A stretch of DNA of 64,000 nucleotides. Source: Pseudomonas oryzicola. GTDB taxonomy: Bacteria > Pseudomonadota > Gammaproteobacteria > Pseudomonadales > Pseudomonadaceae. The stretch lies in the NCBI RefSeq assembly GCF_014269185.2, contig NZ_JABWRZ020000005.1:74607-138606 (forward strand), written 5' to 3'. Below are positions 54,427-61,895 of the stretch, in pieces (the first letter of the stretch is position 1; each line of letters opens with the position of its first letter). The translations under genes and the position numbers were made by a program. The notes under the pieces are model-generated. The model worked only from the letters and a program-made list of their open reading frames with translations, searched no databases and had not been told where the DNA came from.

Positions 54427-54684
54427 TCAGGCGCGCTGGTTGAACTGCGCCAATGCTGGCAACAGCTGTTTGTCGATGGCCTGGCGTACCGCCGGCAGAA
54501 TCGTCGCGCTACCGGTATACATCTGCTCCACCATGCCCTTCAGCGCCCGGGCATTGGGCTCGGTCAGCCCGCGCACCACTGCCTCGCAGGCCTGCTCGGC
54601 GCTGGCACCGGCCGGAATATCGAACCCGCGCGCGCGCAGGTGGCCTGCCAGGTCGTCCTGGTCAATCAAATCCGCATGCATCAT
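54427..54684 (-). CDS. Hypothetical small protein, 85 residues
   Basis: Starts MMHADLIDQDDLAGHLRARGFD and ends QLLPALAQFNQRA. It is helical, soluble and lacks a signal peptide. GGGA lies 8 nt before the ATG pair. I do not recognise the family. It is on the strand of the carnitine genes but separated from cdhB by 306 bp. Confidence 0.6.
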   Translation of the reverse strand: MMHADLIDQDDLAGHLRARGFDIPAGASAEQACEAVVRGLTEPNARALKGMVEQMYTGSATILPAVRQAIDKQLLPALAQFNQRA

Positions 54685-54862
54685 GGCTGTTGTCCCTTTT
54701 ATCGCTAAGAGAGTGCTGCTGTGATTTACGACCGATTCTGTGACGCTGGCGACATACCCGCAACCACAGAATGGCGCCATGGCTGCTTTGGCTAAGAACA
54801 GGTCGTTTCCGGCTAAATCGAACTGCCGGGAACTGCGCAAACTCAAGCCATCTACCGCAACG

Positions 54863-54948
54863 GAGGGTTTGGTCACCCTCGTTCGTGCAACGTGGATGCT
54901 GCTCGCTCTTGGCCCCGGTTGCTCACGGCTTCCCGGGGCTATTTTTTT
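54863..54948 (+). ncRNA. Candidate small RNA with two hairpins
   Basis: A hairpin GAGGGT-TTGGTC-ACCCTC (54863-54880), a 30-nt linker, then a terminator GCCCCGG (54912-54918) / CCGGGGC (54933-54939) ending TATTTTTTT. No + strand gene precedes it for 380 bp. The reading frame across it is not protein-like. It lies in the 306-bp gap 54685-54990, which shows nothing else. The 5' end and promoter are not defined. Confidence 0.5.
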
Positions 54949-54990
54949 GCCTGAATGCATGACCTGTGGGAGCGGGCCATATGTTGCTGC

Positions 54991-55467
54991 TCAGTTTGGC
55001 GTAGGCAGGGCTATCACCCGGCCGAGGAACTCAGCCGGGGGCACATTCTGCTGCCCATCCACCAACCCCTGCAGCAACCCCACACTGCGCTCACTGAACG
55101 GCGCCGACTTCGGCCCGGCCAGGTCCACATGCAGCAGCATCTGCTCGCTGGCCGCAAGCGCCTTGTCGAAGCCCGCCCGGTGCAGGCTGTGGTAGAGGTG
55201 CAAGCGCTTGCGATCGAAGCCGATGATCTGGGTCTGCACCCACACCTCGCTGCCCAGCTTCACTTCGTGCAGGTAGTTTATGTGCGCTTCCAGGGTGAAC
55301 AGCGAATTGCCGCTTTGCCCCCGGCTGTCGGCATCCAGGCCGATGCGCTCCATCAGCGCATCGGTGGCATAGCTGAAGATCAGCAGGTAGAAGGCATCGC
55401 GCAGATGCCCGTTGTAGTCGACCCAGTCCTCCTGGACCGGGGTGCGGTAGGTGATCAGTGCGGGCAT
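54991..55467 (-). CDS. cdhB: CdhB-like acyl-CoA thioesterase of the carnitine operon
   Basis: A 158-residue 4HBT hotdog thioesterase with EDWVDYNGHLRDAFYLLIFS (D-x-N-G-H-L catalytic region). In the carnitine pathway BKACE converts dehydrocarnitine to betainyl-CoA, and this thioesterase is thought to release glycine betaine and CoA. It starts MPALITYRTPVQEDW and lies 10 bp after cdhA, last in the operon caiX-cdhC-cdhA-cdhB. Confidence 0.85.
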   Translation of the reverse strand: MPALITYRTPVQEDWVDYNGHLRDAFYLLIFSYATDALMERIGLDADSRGQSGNSLFTLEAHINYLHEVKLGSEVWVQTQIIGFDRKRLHLYHSLHRAGFDKALAASEQMLLHVDLAGPKSAPFSERSVGLLQGLVDGQQNVPPAEFLGRVIALPTPN

Positions 55468-55477
55468 TACAGGGTCC

Positions 55478-56443
55478 TCAATCGCCGAAGGCCATGCCGT
55501 GGTTGGCCTTGCTGGTTTTCACCGCGTCCAGCACGGCCAGCAGGGTGTCATCACGATAGCGCTCCAGCGCGGCGATGCTACGTTCGCCCAGCTGTTCCGA
55601 GGTGCCTTCGACCACGTCGTCGATCAGTTTGTCGGTCAGCTCCGGTGCTGGCAGGTAGGTCCAGGGCAGCTTCAGCGCCGGGCCGAACTGGGCCATGAAG
55701 TGACGCATGCCAGCGTCGCCTCCGGCCAGGGTGTAGGTCAGGAACGTGCCCATGAACGACCAGCGCAGCCCGGCGCCGAAGCGGATCGCATCGTCGATTT
55801 CGCCGGTGCTGGCCACGCCGTCGTTGACCAGGTGCAGGGCTTCGCGCCACAGCGCCTCAAGCAGGCGGTCGGCGATGAAACCGGGTACTTCCTTGCGCAC
55901 ATGCAGCGGGCGCATGCCCAGCGCGGTGTAGATCGCCTTGGCCGCTTCGATGGCCTCGGGGGCGGTGCGTTTGCCACCGACGATCTCTACCAGCGGCAAC
56001 AGATATACCGGGTTGAACGGGTGGCCGACCACGCAGCGCTCGGGGTGGGTGGCCGATTCGTAGAACTCGCTGGGCAACAGGCCCGAGGTGCTGCTGCCGA
56101 TAATGGCGTCGGGTTTGGCCGCGGCGCTGATTTTCGCGTGCAGGTCGAGCTTCAGGTCCAGCCGCTCCGGCGCGCTTTCCTGGATGAAGTCGGCATCACG
56201 CACGCATTCCTCGATGGTGGCGACGAACTTCAGCCGGTCCGGGGAAGCACCCGGCGCCAGGCCTTGCTTCTGCAAGGCCGGCCAGGCGTTGGCAATGCGC
56301 TTGCGCAGCGCCTGCTCGGCGCCAGGCGCCGGGTCCCAGGCGACTACGTCCAGGCCGTGGGCCAGGGCACGGGCGACCCAGCCGCTGCCGATCACGCCGC
56401 TACCCAGGGCAGCGAAGGTGTTGATCTGGGTGATGAAGGTCAT
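55478..56443 (-). CDS. cdhA: L-carnitine dehydrogenase
   Basis: NAD-dependent 3-hydroxyacyl-CoA-dehydrogenase-fold enzyme, 321 residues, oxidising L-carnitine to 3-dehydrocarnitine. The Rossmann motif [19 protein letters not shown] is at the N-terminus; [23 protein letters not shown] contains the catalytic Ser/His-Glu region; the helical C-terminal domain includes [19 protein letters not shown]. It starts [16 protein letters not shown] and ends 10 bp before cdhB. The operon context supports carnitine rather than hydroxybutyryl-CoA as substrate. Confidence 0.92.
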   Translation of the reverse strand: MTFITQINTFAALGSGVIGSGWVARALAHGLDVVAWDPAPGAEQALRKRIANAWPALQKQGLAPGASPDRLKFVATIEECVRDADFIQESAPERLDLKLDLHAKISAAAKPDAIIGSSTSGLLPSEFYESATHPERCVVGHPFNPVYLLPLVEIVGGKRTAPEAIEAAKAIYTALGMRPLHVRKEVPGFIADRLLEALWREALHLVNDGVASTGEIDDAIRFGAGLRWSFMGTFLTYTLAGGDAGMRHFMAQFGPALKLPWTYLPAPELTDKLIDDVVEGTSEQLGERSIAALERYRDDTLLAVLDAVKTSKANHGMAFGD

Positions 56444-56461
56444 GTTGTTCTCCTGAATGGA

Positions 56462-57346
56462 TCAGCGGCGTTTGAGGTTCATCTTTTCCCGGCCTTCGGC
56501 CGGGGTAAGTACACGGGCGCCAAGGCGCGAAATGATTTCTACCGCGCGCTCGACCAGCTGGCCGTTGCTGGCCAGCACGCCACGGTCCAGGTACAGGTTG
56601 TCCTCCAGGCCTACGCGCACGTTGCCACCCAGCAGCACCGCCTGGGCGGCCATCGGCATCTGCATGCGGCCGATACCGAAGCCGGCCCAGGTGACATTGG
56701 CCGGCAGGTTGTCGACCATCGCCTTCATGGTGGTGGTATCGGCCGGGGCGCCCCACGGAATGCCCAGGCACAGCTGGAACAGCGGGTCGTCGAGCAGGCC
56801 TTCCTTGATCATCTTCTTGGCGAACCACAGGTGGCCGGTGTCGAAGATTTCCAGCTCGGCCTTGACCCCCAGTTCGGTGATGCGCCGGGCGCCGGCACGC
56901 AGTTGCGCCGGGGTGGAAACGTAGATCGAATTGCCGTCGCCAAAGTTGAGGGTGCCGCAGTCGAGGGTGCAGATTTCCGGCAGCAGCGCTTCGACATGCG
57001 CCAGGCGTTCCAGCGGGCCGATCAGGTCGGTGCCCGGGCCGAACTCCAGCGGCGTTTCACCCGGGCCGATTTCCAGGTCGCCGCCCATGCCGGCGGTGAG
57101 GTTGACGATGATGTCCACGTCGGCTTCGCGGATGCGCTCCATGACTTCGCGGTACAGCGCCACGTCGCGGCTGAAGCGGCCGGTCTGTGGGTCGCGGACG
57201 TGGCAGTGGACCACGGTGGCACCAGCTTTGGCGGCTTCTACGGCAGCTTCGGCGATCTGTTTGGGGGTGACCGGGACCAGGTGGCTTTTCGAGGCAGTGT
57301 CGCCAGCGCCGGTGAGGGCGCAGGTGATGATGACGTCGTGGTTCAT
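56462..57346 (-). CDS. cdhC: BKACE, 3-dehydrocarnitine cleavage enzyme
   Basis: A beta-keto-acid cleavage enzyme (DUF849 barrel) of 294 residues that uses acetyl-CoA to turn dehydrocarnitine into acetoacetate and betainyl-CoA. It starts [20 protein letters not shown]; zinc ligands H-x-H lie in [14 protein letters not shown], the second site includes [12 protein letters not shown], and [12 protein letters not shown] is a conserved loop. The stop is 18 bp before cdhA. A REPIN separates it from caiX. Confidence 0.93.
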   Translation of the reverse strand: MNHDVIITCALTGAGDTASKSHLVPVTPKQIAEAAVEAAKAGATVVHCHVRDPQTGRFSRDVALYREVMERIREADVDIIVNLTAGMGGDLEIGPGETPLEFGPGTDLIGPLERLAHVEALLPEICTLDCGTLNFGDGNSIYVSTPAQLRAGARRITELGVKAELEIFDTGHLWFAKKMIKEGLLDDPLFQLCLGIPWGAPADTTTMKAMVDNLPANVTWAGFGIGRMQMPMAAQAVLLGGNVRVGLEDNLYLDRGVLASNGQLVERAVEIISRLGARVLTPAEGREKMNLKRR

Positions 57347-57373
57347 GGTGGGTTCCTTGTGATAGCTGTGTTG

Positions 57374-57464
57374 GGCTTTTCGCGGGCGCGCCCGCTCCCA
57401 CAGGATCTACGTGACCCTGAGTGTGTCGCTGTACCTGTGGGAGCGGGCATGCCCGCGAAGGGGC
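57374..57464. repeat. REPIN between caiX and cdhC
   Basis: TTCGCGGGCGCGCCCGCTCC and the inverse GGAGCGGGCATGCCCGCGAA flank about 35 bp, inside the caiX-cdhCAB transcription unit, where it may uncouple levels of the binding protein and the enzymes. Confidence 0.75.
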
Positions 57465-57468
57465 CGGA

Positions 57469-58413
57469 TCAGTTGGCGGTGAGCTTGAGGTTGTCCGCCG
57501 CCGGCTGGCCGTCGAAGGTGGTCACCCCCTCAAGCCAGCGGGCCTTGTCCTGTGGGTGATCCTTGAGCCATTGGCGAGCCGATTCCAACGGGTCCTTGTG
57601 GTCGAGCAGCGGCTGCATCATGCGGCTCTCGTCTTCGGCGCTGAAGTTCAGGTTGGCCAGCAGGCGGTGGGCGTTGGGGCAGCGTTCGGCGTAGTCCGGC
57701 GCGGTCACGGTCCAGACCGTCGCGCGGCCTTCGTCAGGGCCCAGGGCGTCCTGGCTGTCGCCCAGGTAGACCATGTCGATATTCACGTTCATCGGGTGCG
57801 GCGCCCAACCGAAGAACACCACGGCCTCCTTGCGCCGTACCGCGCGGTCGACGGCGGCGAGCATGCCGGCCTCGCTGGACTCGACCAGCTGGAACTTGCC
57901 CAGGCCGAACTGGTTCTTGGCGATCATCGCCTTGATCTGGGTGTTGGCGCCGGAGCCTGGCTCGATGCCGTAGATTTTCCCGCCCAGCTCCTTTTCGAAC
58001 TTGTGGATATCGGCGAAAGTCTTCAGGCCCTTGTCGGCCAGGTACTTGGGCACCGCCAGGGTAGCGCGGGCATCTTCCAGGCTGGGCTTGTCGAGCACCT
58101 TGACCTGTTTGGCGTCGACGAACGGGGTGATGGTCTGGGTCATGATCGGGTTCCAGTACCCGAGGAACATGTCCAGGCGTTTGTCGCGGATGCCGGCGAA
58201 GATGATCTGCTGCGACGCGCTGGTCTGCTTGGTCTGGTAGCCCAGGCCGTCGAGCAGCACCTGGGCCATGGCGCTGGTGGCGATGACGTCGGTCCAGTTG
58301 ACCACGCCCAGGCGGACGTTCTTGCAGGCCGCGGGCTCAGCGGCGTAAAGCGGGGAAGCGACGATAGTGCTCAGGGCTACGGACAACAGGCTGCGGCGGA
58401 TCAAGCGTTGCAT
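57469..58413 (-). CDS. caiX: CaiX, carnitine-binding periplasmic protein
   Basis: A 314-residue OpuAC-family protein with signal peptide MQRLIRRSLLSVALSTIVASPLYA and mature start AEPAACKNVRLGVVNWTDVI. It shares with ChoX the motifs DMFLGYWNPIMTQTITPF and VVFFGWAPHPMNVNIDMVYL, i.e. the same ligand cage. No ATPase or permease gene accompanies it. In P. aeruginosa CaiX delivers carnitine to the CbcWV core, so ChoWV here (8 kb away) is the likely partner. Confidence 0.92.
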   Translation of the reverse strand: MQRLIRRSLLSVALSTIVASPLYAAEPAACKNVRLGVVNWTDVIATSAMAQVLLDGLGYQTKQTSASQQIIFAGIRDKRLDMFLGYWNPIMTQTITPFVDAKQVKVLDKPSLEDARATLAVPKYLADKGLKTFADIHKFEKELGGKIYGIEPGSGANTQIKAMIAKNQFGLGKFQLVESSEAGMLAAVDRAVRRKEAVVFFGWAPHPMNVNIDMVYLGDSQDALGPDEGRATVWTVTAPDYAERCPNAHRLLANLNFSAEDESRMMQPLLDHKDPLESARQWLKDHPQDKARWLEGVTTFDGQPAADNLKLTAN

Positions 58414-58486
58414 GGTGGCTCTCCATCGGCAGGGCGTTTTTTATAAGGGCCGGCCTCTCTGGGCCGTGTGAACACGCTACGCTGCT

Positions 58487-58512
58487 GCCAGGGTGGAAAA
58501 TCGCACCCTGGC
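58487..58512. promoter_or_regulatory. 9-bp-arm palindrome between caiX and cdhR, candidate CdhR operator
   Basis: GCCAGGGTG (58487-58495) and CACCCTGGC (58504-58512) are perfect inverted arms with an 8-bp spacer in the 145-bp divergent region, a fitting place for a regulator controlling caiX-cdhCAB and itself. Confidence 0.5.
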
Positions 58513-58558
58513 GACCAACAATTGCACGGAGGCGACCACCTTTGCCGTGGAGCATGCA

Positions 58559-59503
58559 ATGCCGCAAATCATCCATTTCCTGTTGTTGCCCGGTTTCTCG
58601 GCGATTGGCTTCATCAGCGCCCTGGAGCCACTGCGGGTGGCGAACCGTTTCCAAGGCCCGTCGTATAGCTGGCAGGTGCTGAGCCTGGATGGCGGCGCGG
58701 TGCAGGCCAGCAATGGCATGTCGGTAAACGCCGATGCGGCGCTGACGGCGGCCGGGCCTGGCGGCGTCCTGTTGATCGTGGCCGGTTTCGACCCCCTGGC
58801 CTGCTATGGGCCGGCCCTGCAACACGCGCTGCGCCGCCTCGACCGCGACGGGGTGATACTGGGCGGCATCGACACCGGTGCGGTGGTGCTGGCCGAGGCC
58901 GGCCTGCTGGATGGCCACCGCGCCACCGTGCATTGGGAAGCGCTCGAAGCGTTCAAGGAAAACTACCCGAACCTGCAGGCGACCCAGGAGCTTTTCGAGA
59001 TCGACCGGCGGCGGATCACCTGCGCTGGTGGTACCGCCTCGATCGACCTGATGCTCGACCTGATTGCGCAAGCCCACGGTAGCGAACTGGCAGTGCAGGT
59101 GTCGGAGCAGTTCGTGCTGGGGCGTATCCGCCAGCGCCAGGACCACCAGCGCATGCAGATCGCCAGCCGCTACGGCATCAGCAACAAGAAGCTGGTGAAG
59201 GTGATTGGCGAAATGGAGCGCAACACCGAACAGCCGCTCAACACCCAGGTGCTGGCCGAAGTGGTGCAGGTGACCCGGCGGCAGCTGGAGCGGCTGTTTC
59301 GCCTGCACCTGGACGACACGCCCAGTGGGTTCTATTTGCGACTGCGGCTGGACAAGGCCCGGCAGCTGTTGCGCCAGACCGACATGAGCGTGCTGGAGGT
59401 AGCGGTGGCGTGTGGCTTCGAATCGGCGTCGTACTTTACCCGCTGCTATCGGGCGCGCTATCAGCGCTGCCCGCGGGAGGATCGTCTGGCCCGGGTGGTT
59501 TGA
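58559..59503 (+). CDS. cdhR: CdhR, AraC-family activator of carnitine catabolism
   Basis: A 314-residue paralogue of GbdR: DJ-1/PfpI-like sensor domain (IIHFLLLPGFSAIGFISALE, GGIDTGAVVLAEAGLLDGHR) and C-terminal AraC helix-turn-helix (LAEVVQVTRRQLERLFRLHL; LEVAVACGFESASYFTRCY). Activates the divergent caiX-cdhCAB genes with carnitine in P. aeruginosa. I use the ATG at 58559 (MPQIIHFLLLPG), which has GGAG 8 nt upstream; a GTG at 58493 would add 22 residues and run through the palindrome. Confidence 0.9.
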   Translation: MPQIIHFLLLPGFSAIGFISALEPLRVANRFQGPSYSWQVLSLDGGAVQASNGMSVNADAALTAAGPGGVLLIVAGFDPLACYGPALQHALRRLDRDGVILGGIDTGAVVLAEAGLLDGHRATVHWEALEAFKENYPNLQATQELFEIDRRRITCAGGTASIDLMLDLIAQAHGSELAVQVSEQFVLGRIRQRQDHQRMQIASRYGISNKKLVKVIGEMERNTEQPLNTQVLAEVVQVTRRQLERLFRLHLDDTPSGFYLRLRLDKARQLLRQTDMSVLEVAVACGFESASYFTRCYRARYQRCPREDRLARVV

Positions 59504-59551
59504 GCGTTCAAAGCCAAGCGCCATCCGTTGTAGCGGTCTTGTGTCGCGAAA

Positions 59552-59568
59552 GGGCCGCAAAGCGGCCC
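59552..59568. terminator. Hairpin between convergent cdhR and LprI-like gene
   Basis: GGGCCGC-AAA-GCGGCCC, 7-bp perfect stem, no T-run; the placement between convergent genes suggests a bidirectional stop. Confidence 0.5.
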
Positions 59569-59595
59569 CAACAATATCTGCCTGGTCCGCAAATA

Positions 59596-59997
59596 CTACT
59601 GCTGGCCGATGGACTGCAAATACTCCGAGCGGTCATCGCTGCGCTGCGCCACGCAGGTATCCCAGGCCGCCTGGAATGCCTTGCTACCGGGCTTCTCGGC
59701 AAAGGTTTCAACCTTGCAGTCGGCGTCACGCAGCTGCGTCCACAGCTTTTCGGCAGCGTCCATGCGCGCGACCAGGGCGTTGGCCTGGTCGCCTTCGTCG
59801 GCATATTGGTCATGGATGCGCTGGATCAGGTCGTCATACGCCGCTTTCAGTTCGCGTTCGGCAGTCTGCTTGTTGAATGCAGCGCAGGCGTAGGTCTGCT
59901 GGTCGCTCTCGACGTTGTCGCAGGGGGTACTTTCTTCCTCGCCGGCCTGGGCGCCCGACACGACAGCCAGCAGTACCAGCCATGCCATTGATTTCAT
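59596..59997 (-). CDS. LprI/DUF1311-family exported protein
   Basis: A 133-residue periplasmic protein with signal peptide MKSMAWLVLLAVVSGAQA. The mature chain has four cysteines (PCDNVESDQQTYACAAF, DADCKV, DTCVAQR) and the family pattern LWTQLRDADCKVE...GSKAFQAAWDTC. This domain includes lysozyme-inhibitor LprI, but most members are uncharacterised. GAGGAG lies 8 nt before the ATG. Single gene. Confidence 0.82.
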   Translation of the reverse strand: MKSMAWLVLLAVVSGAQAGEEESTPCDNVESDQQTYACAAFNKQTAERELKAAYDDLIQRIHDQYADEGDQANALVARMDAAEKLWTQLRDADCKVETFAEKPGSKAFQAAWDTCVAQRSDDRSEYLQSIGQQ

Positions 59998-60294
59998 CCG
60001 TATTCTCCTCAACAAGGCTGACGAATCGCTGGGATTCTCGCTCAGACGGCGGCGCCGCGGTAGCTGCCTGAACAAATGTTCATGAAACGCTCGAAAACGT
60101 CGTTATCGAGACTGTCTCTCATCCCCAAACGGCGTAGTCAAGGCGCTGGAACGAGCGTGTTGTCGCGCATTGACGCTTTCGGCAAACCCCCTGTCGTTTT
60201 TGCATCGGGGCGCCGTCAGGCACAGGCATATGCTGGCCCCAAAGCGCCGGCACAAGGTTTGGCGCCAACCTATTCAATAAAAGGGGACAGCCTG

Positions 60295-61272
60295 ATGAGC
60301 CCAGCCGAACTTCACGCCGACAGCATCGTCATCGACGGCCTGATCATTGCCAAATGGAACCGCGAGCTGTTCGAAGACATGCGCAAAGGCGGGCTGACTG
60401 CGGCCAACTGCACGGTTTCGGTCTGGGAAGGCTTCAAGGCAACCGTCGACAACATCGCCGCCAGCCAGAAGCTGATCCGCGACAACAGCGACCTGGTCAT
60501 GCCGGTGCGCACCACCGCCGACATCCGCAAGGCCAAGGAGCTGGGCAAGACCGGCATCCTCTTCGGCTTCCAGAACGCCCACGCGTTCGAAGACCAGATC
60601 GCCTACGTCGACGTGTTCAAGCAGCTGGGCGTGGGTATCGTGCAGATGTGCTACAACACCCAGAACCTGGTGGGCACCGGTTGCTACGAGCGTGACGGCG
60701 GCCTGTCGGGCTTCGGTCGCGAGATCGTCGCTGAAATGAACCGCGTCGGTATCATGTGCGACCTGTCCCACGTCGGCTCCAAGACTTCCGAAGAAGTCAT
60801 CCTCGAATCGAAAAAGCCGGTGTGCTATTCGCACTGCCTGCCGTCGGGCCTGAAAGAACACCCGCGCAACAAGTCGGACGAAGAGCTGAAGTTCATCGCC
60901 GACCACGGTGGTTTCGTTGGTGTGACCATGTTCGCGCCGTTCCTGGCCAAGGGCATCGACTCGACCATCGACGACTACGCCGAAGCCATCGAGTACACCA
61001 TGAACATCGTCGGTGAAGACGCCATCGGTATCGGTACCGACTTCACCCAGGGCCACGGCCAGGACTTCTTCGAGTACCTGACCCACGACAAGGGTTACGC
61101 CCGCCGCCTGACCAACTTCGGCAAGATCATCAACCCGCTGGGTATCCGTACCGTGGGCGAATTCCCCAACCTCACCGAAACCCTGCTCAAGCGCGGCCAC
61201 TCCGAGCGCGTGGTGCGCAAGATCATGGGCGAGAACTGGGTCAACGTCCTCAAGGACGTGTGGGGCGAATAA
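60295..61272 (+). CDS. Membrane-dipeptidase (M19)-family protein of the betaine cluster
   Basis: A 325-residue amidohydrolase-fold protein of the renal dipeptidase (M19) family, starting MSPAELHADSIVIDGLIIAK. Family features are the early DxxxI segment, KTGILFGFQNAHAFEDQI, GIMCDLSHVGSKTSEEV (D-x-S-H metal motif), CYSHCLPSGLKEHPRNKSDE and GIGTDFTQGHGQDFFEYL. It lacks a signal peptide, so it is cytoplasmic. It is conserved upstream of the DUF5943 gene and dgcA in Pseudomonas and is likely co-induced by GbdR. The substrate is unknown. AAGGGG lies before the ATG. Confidence 0.85.
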   Translation: MSPAELHADSIVIDGLIIAKWNRELFEDMRKGGLTAANCTVSVWEGFKATVDNIAASQKLIRDNSDLVMPVRTTADIRKAKELGKTGILFGFQNAHAFEDQIAYVDVFKQLGVGIVQMCYNTQNLVGTGCYERDGGLSGFGREIVAEMNRVGIMCDLSHVGSKTSEEVILESKKPVCYSHCLPSGLKEHPRNKSDEELKFIADHGGFVGVTMFAPFLAKGIDSTIDDYAEAIEYTMNIVGEDAIGIGTDFTQGHGQDFFEYLTHDKGYARRLTNFGKIINPLGIRTVGEFPNLTETLLKRGHSERVVRKIMGENWVNVLKDVWGE

Positions 61273-61349
61273 GCCGCTCTCCAAGCCTGTAAGCCCCTGC
61301 CAGCAACGCCGGGGCATCCCAAACAAAATTTTTATGGAGTTGAGTTTCC

Positions 61350-61880
61350 ATGGCCAAGATCGCCCCGCAATTGCCAATCGAAGTCGACAGCGAGACCGGT
61401 GTCTGGACCAGCGACGCCTTGCCGATGCTGTATGTACCGCGCCACTTCTTCGTCAACAACCACATGGGTATCGAAGAAGTTCTCGGCGCCGAGAAATACG
61501 CCGAGATTCTCTACAAGGCCGGCTACAAGTCCGCCTGGCACTGGTGTGAGAAAGAAGCCGAGTGCCATGGCCTGGAAGGCGTGGCGGTGTTCGAGCACTA
61601 CATGAAGCGCCTGAGCCAGCGCGGTTGGGGCCTGTTCGAGATCCAGGACATCGACCTGGACAAGGGTACCTGCAGCGTCAAGCTCAAGCACTCGGCGTTC
61701 GTGTACGTCTATGGCAAGTGCGGCCGCAAGGTCGACTACATGTTCACCGGCTGGTTCGCCGGCGCCATGGACCAGATTCTCGCTGCCCGTGGCAGCTCGA
61801 TCCGCACCGTGGCCGAACAGGTCTACGGCGGTTCGGAAGAAGGCCACGAAGATGGCCTGTTCGTCGTCAAGCCGTTGTAA
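61350..61880 (+). CDS. DUF5943 protein with V4R/4-vinyl-reductase-like domain
   Basis: A 176-residue soluble protein starting MAKIAPQLPIEVDSETGVWT. The C-terminal half (AFVYVYGKCGRKVDYMFTGWF, AGAMDQILAARG) resembles the V4R small-molecule-binding domain. It is encoded between the dipeptidase-like gene and dgcA, 15 bp before dgcA, and is probably part of dimethylglycine demethylation. The exact role is unknown. Confidence 0.8.
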   Translation: MAKIAPQLPIEVDSETGVWTSDALPMLYVPRHFFVNNHMGIEEVLGAEKYAEILYKAGYKSAWHWCEKEAECHGLEGVAVFEHYMKRLSQRGWGLFEIQDIDLDKGTCSVKLKHSAFVYVYGKCGRKVDYMFTGWFAGAMDQILAARGSSIRTVAEQVYGGSEEGHEDGLFVVKPL

Positions 61881-61895
61881 GCCGGAGATAGCGTC

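Noticed and set aside
55451..57559. 702-codon plus-strand frame across cdhA/cdhC
   Set aside because: Antisense to two identified enzymes and crosses a REPIN; no domain recognised.
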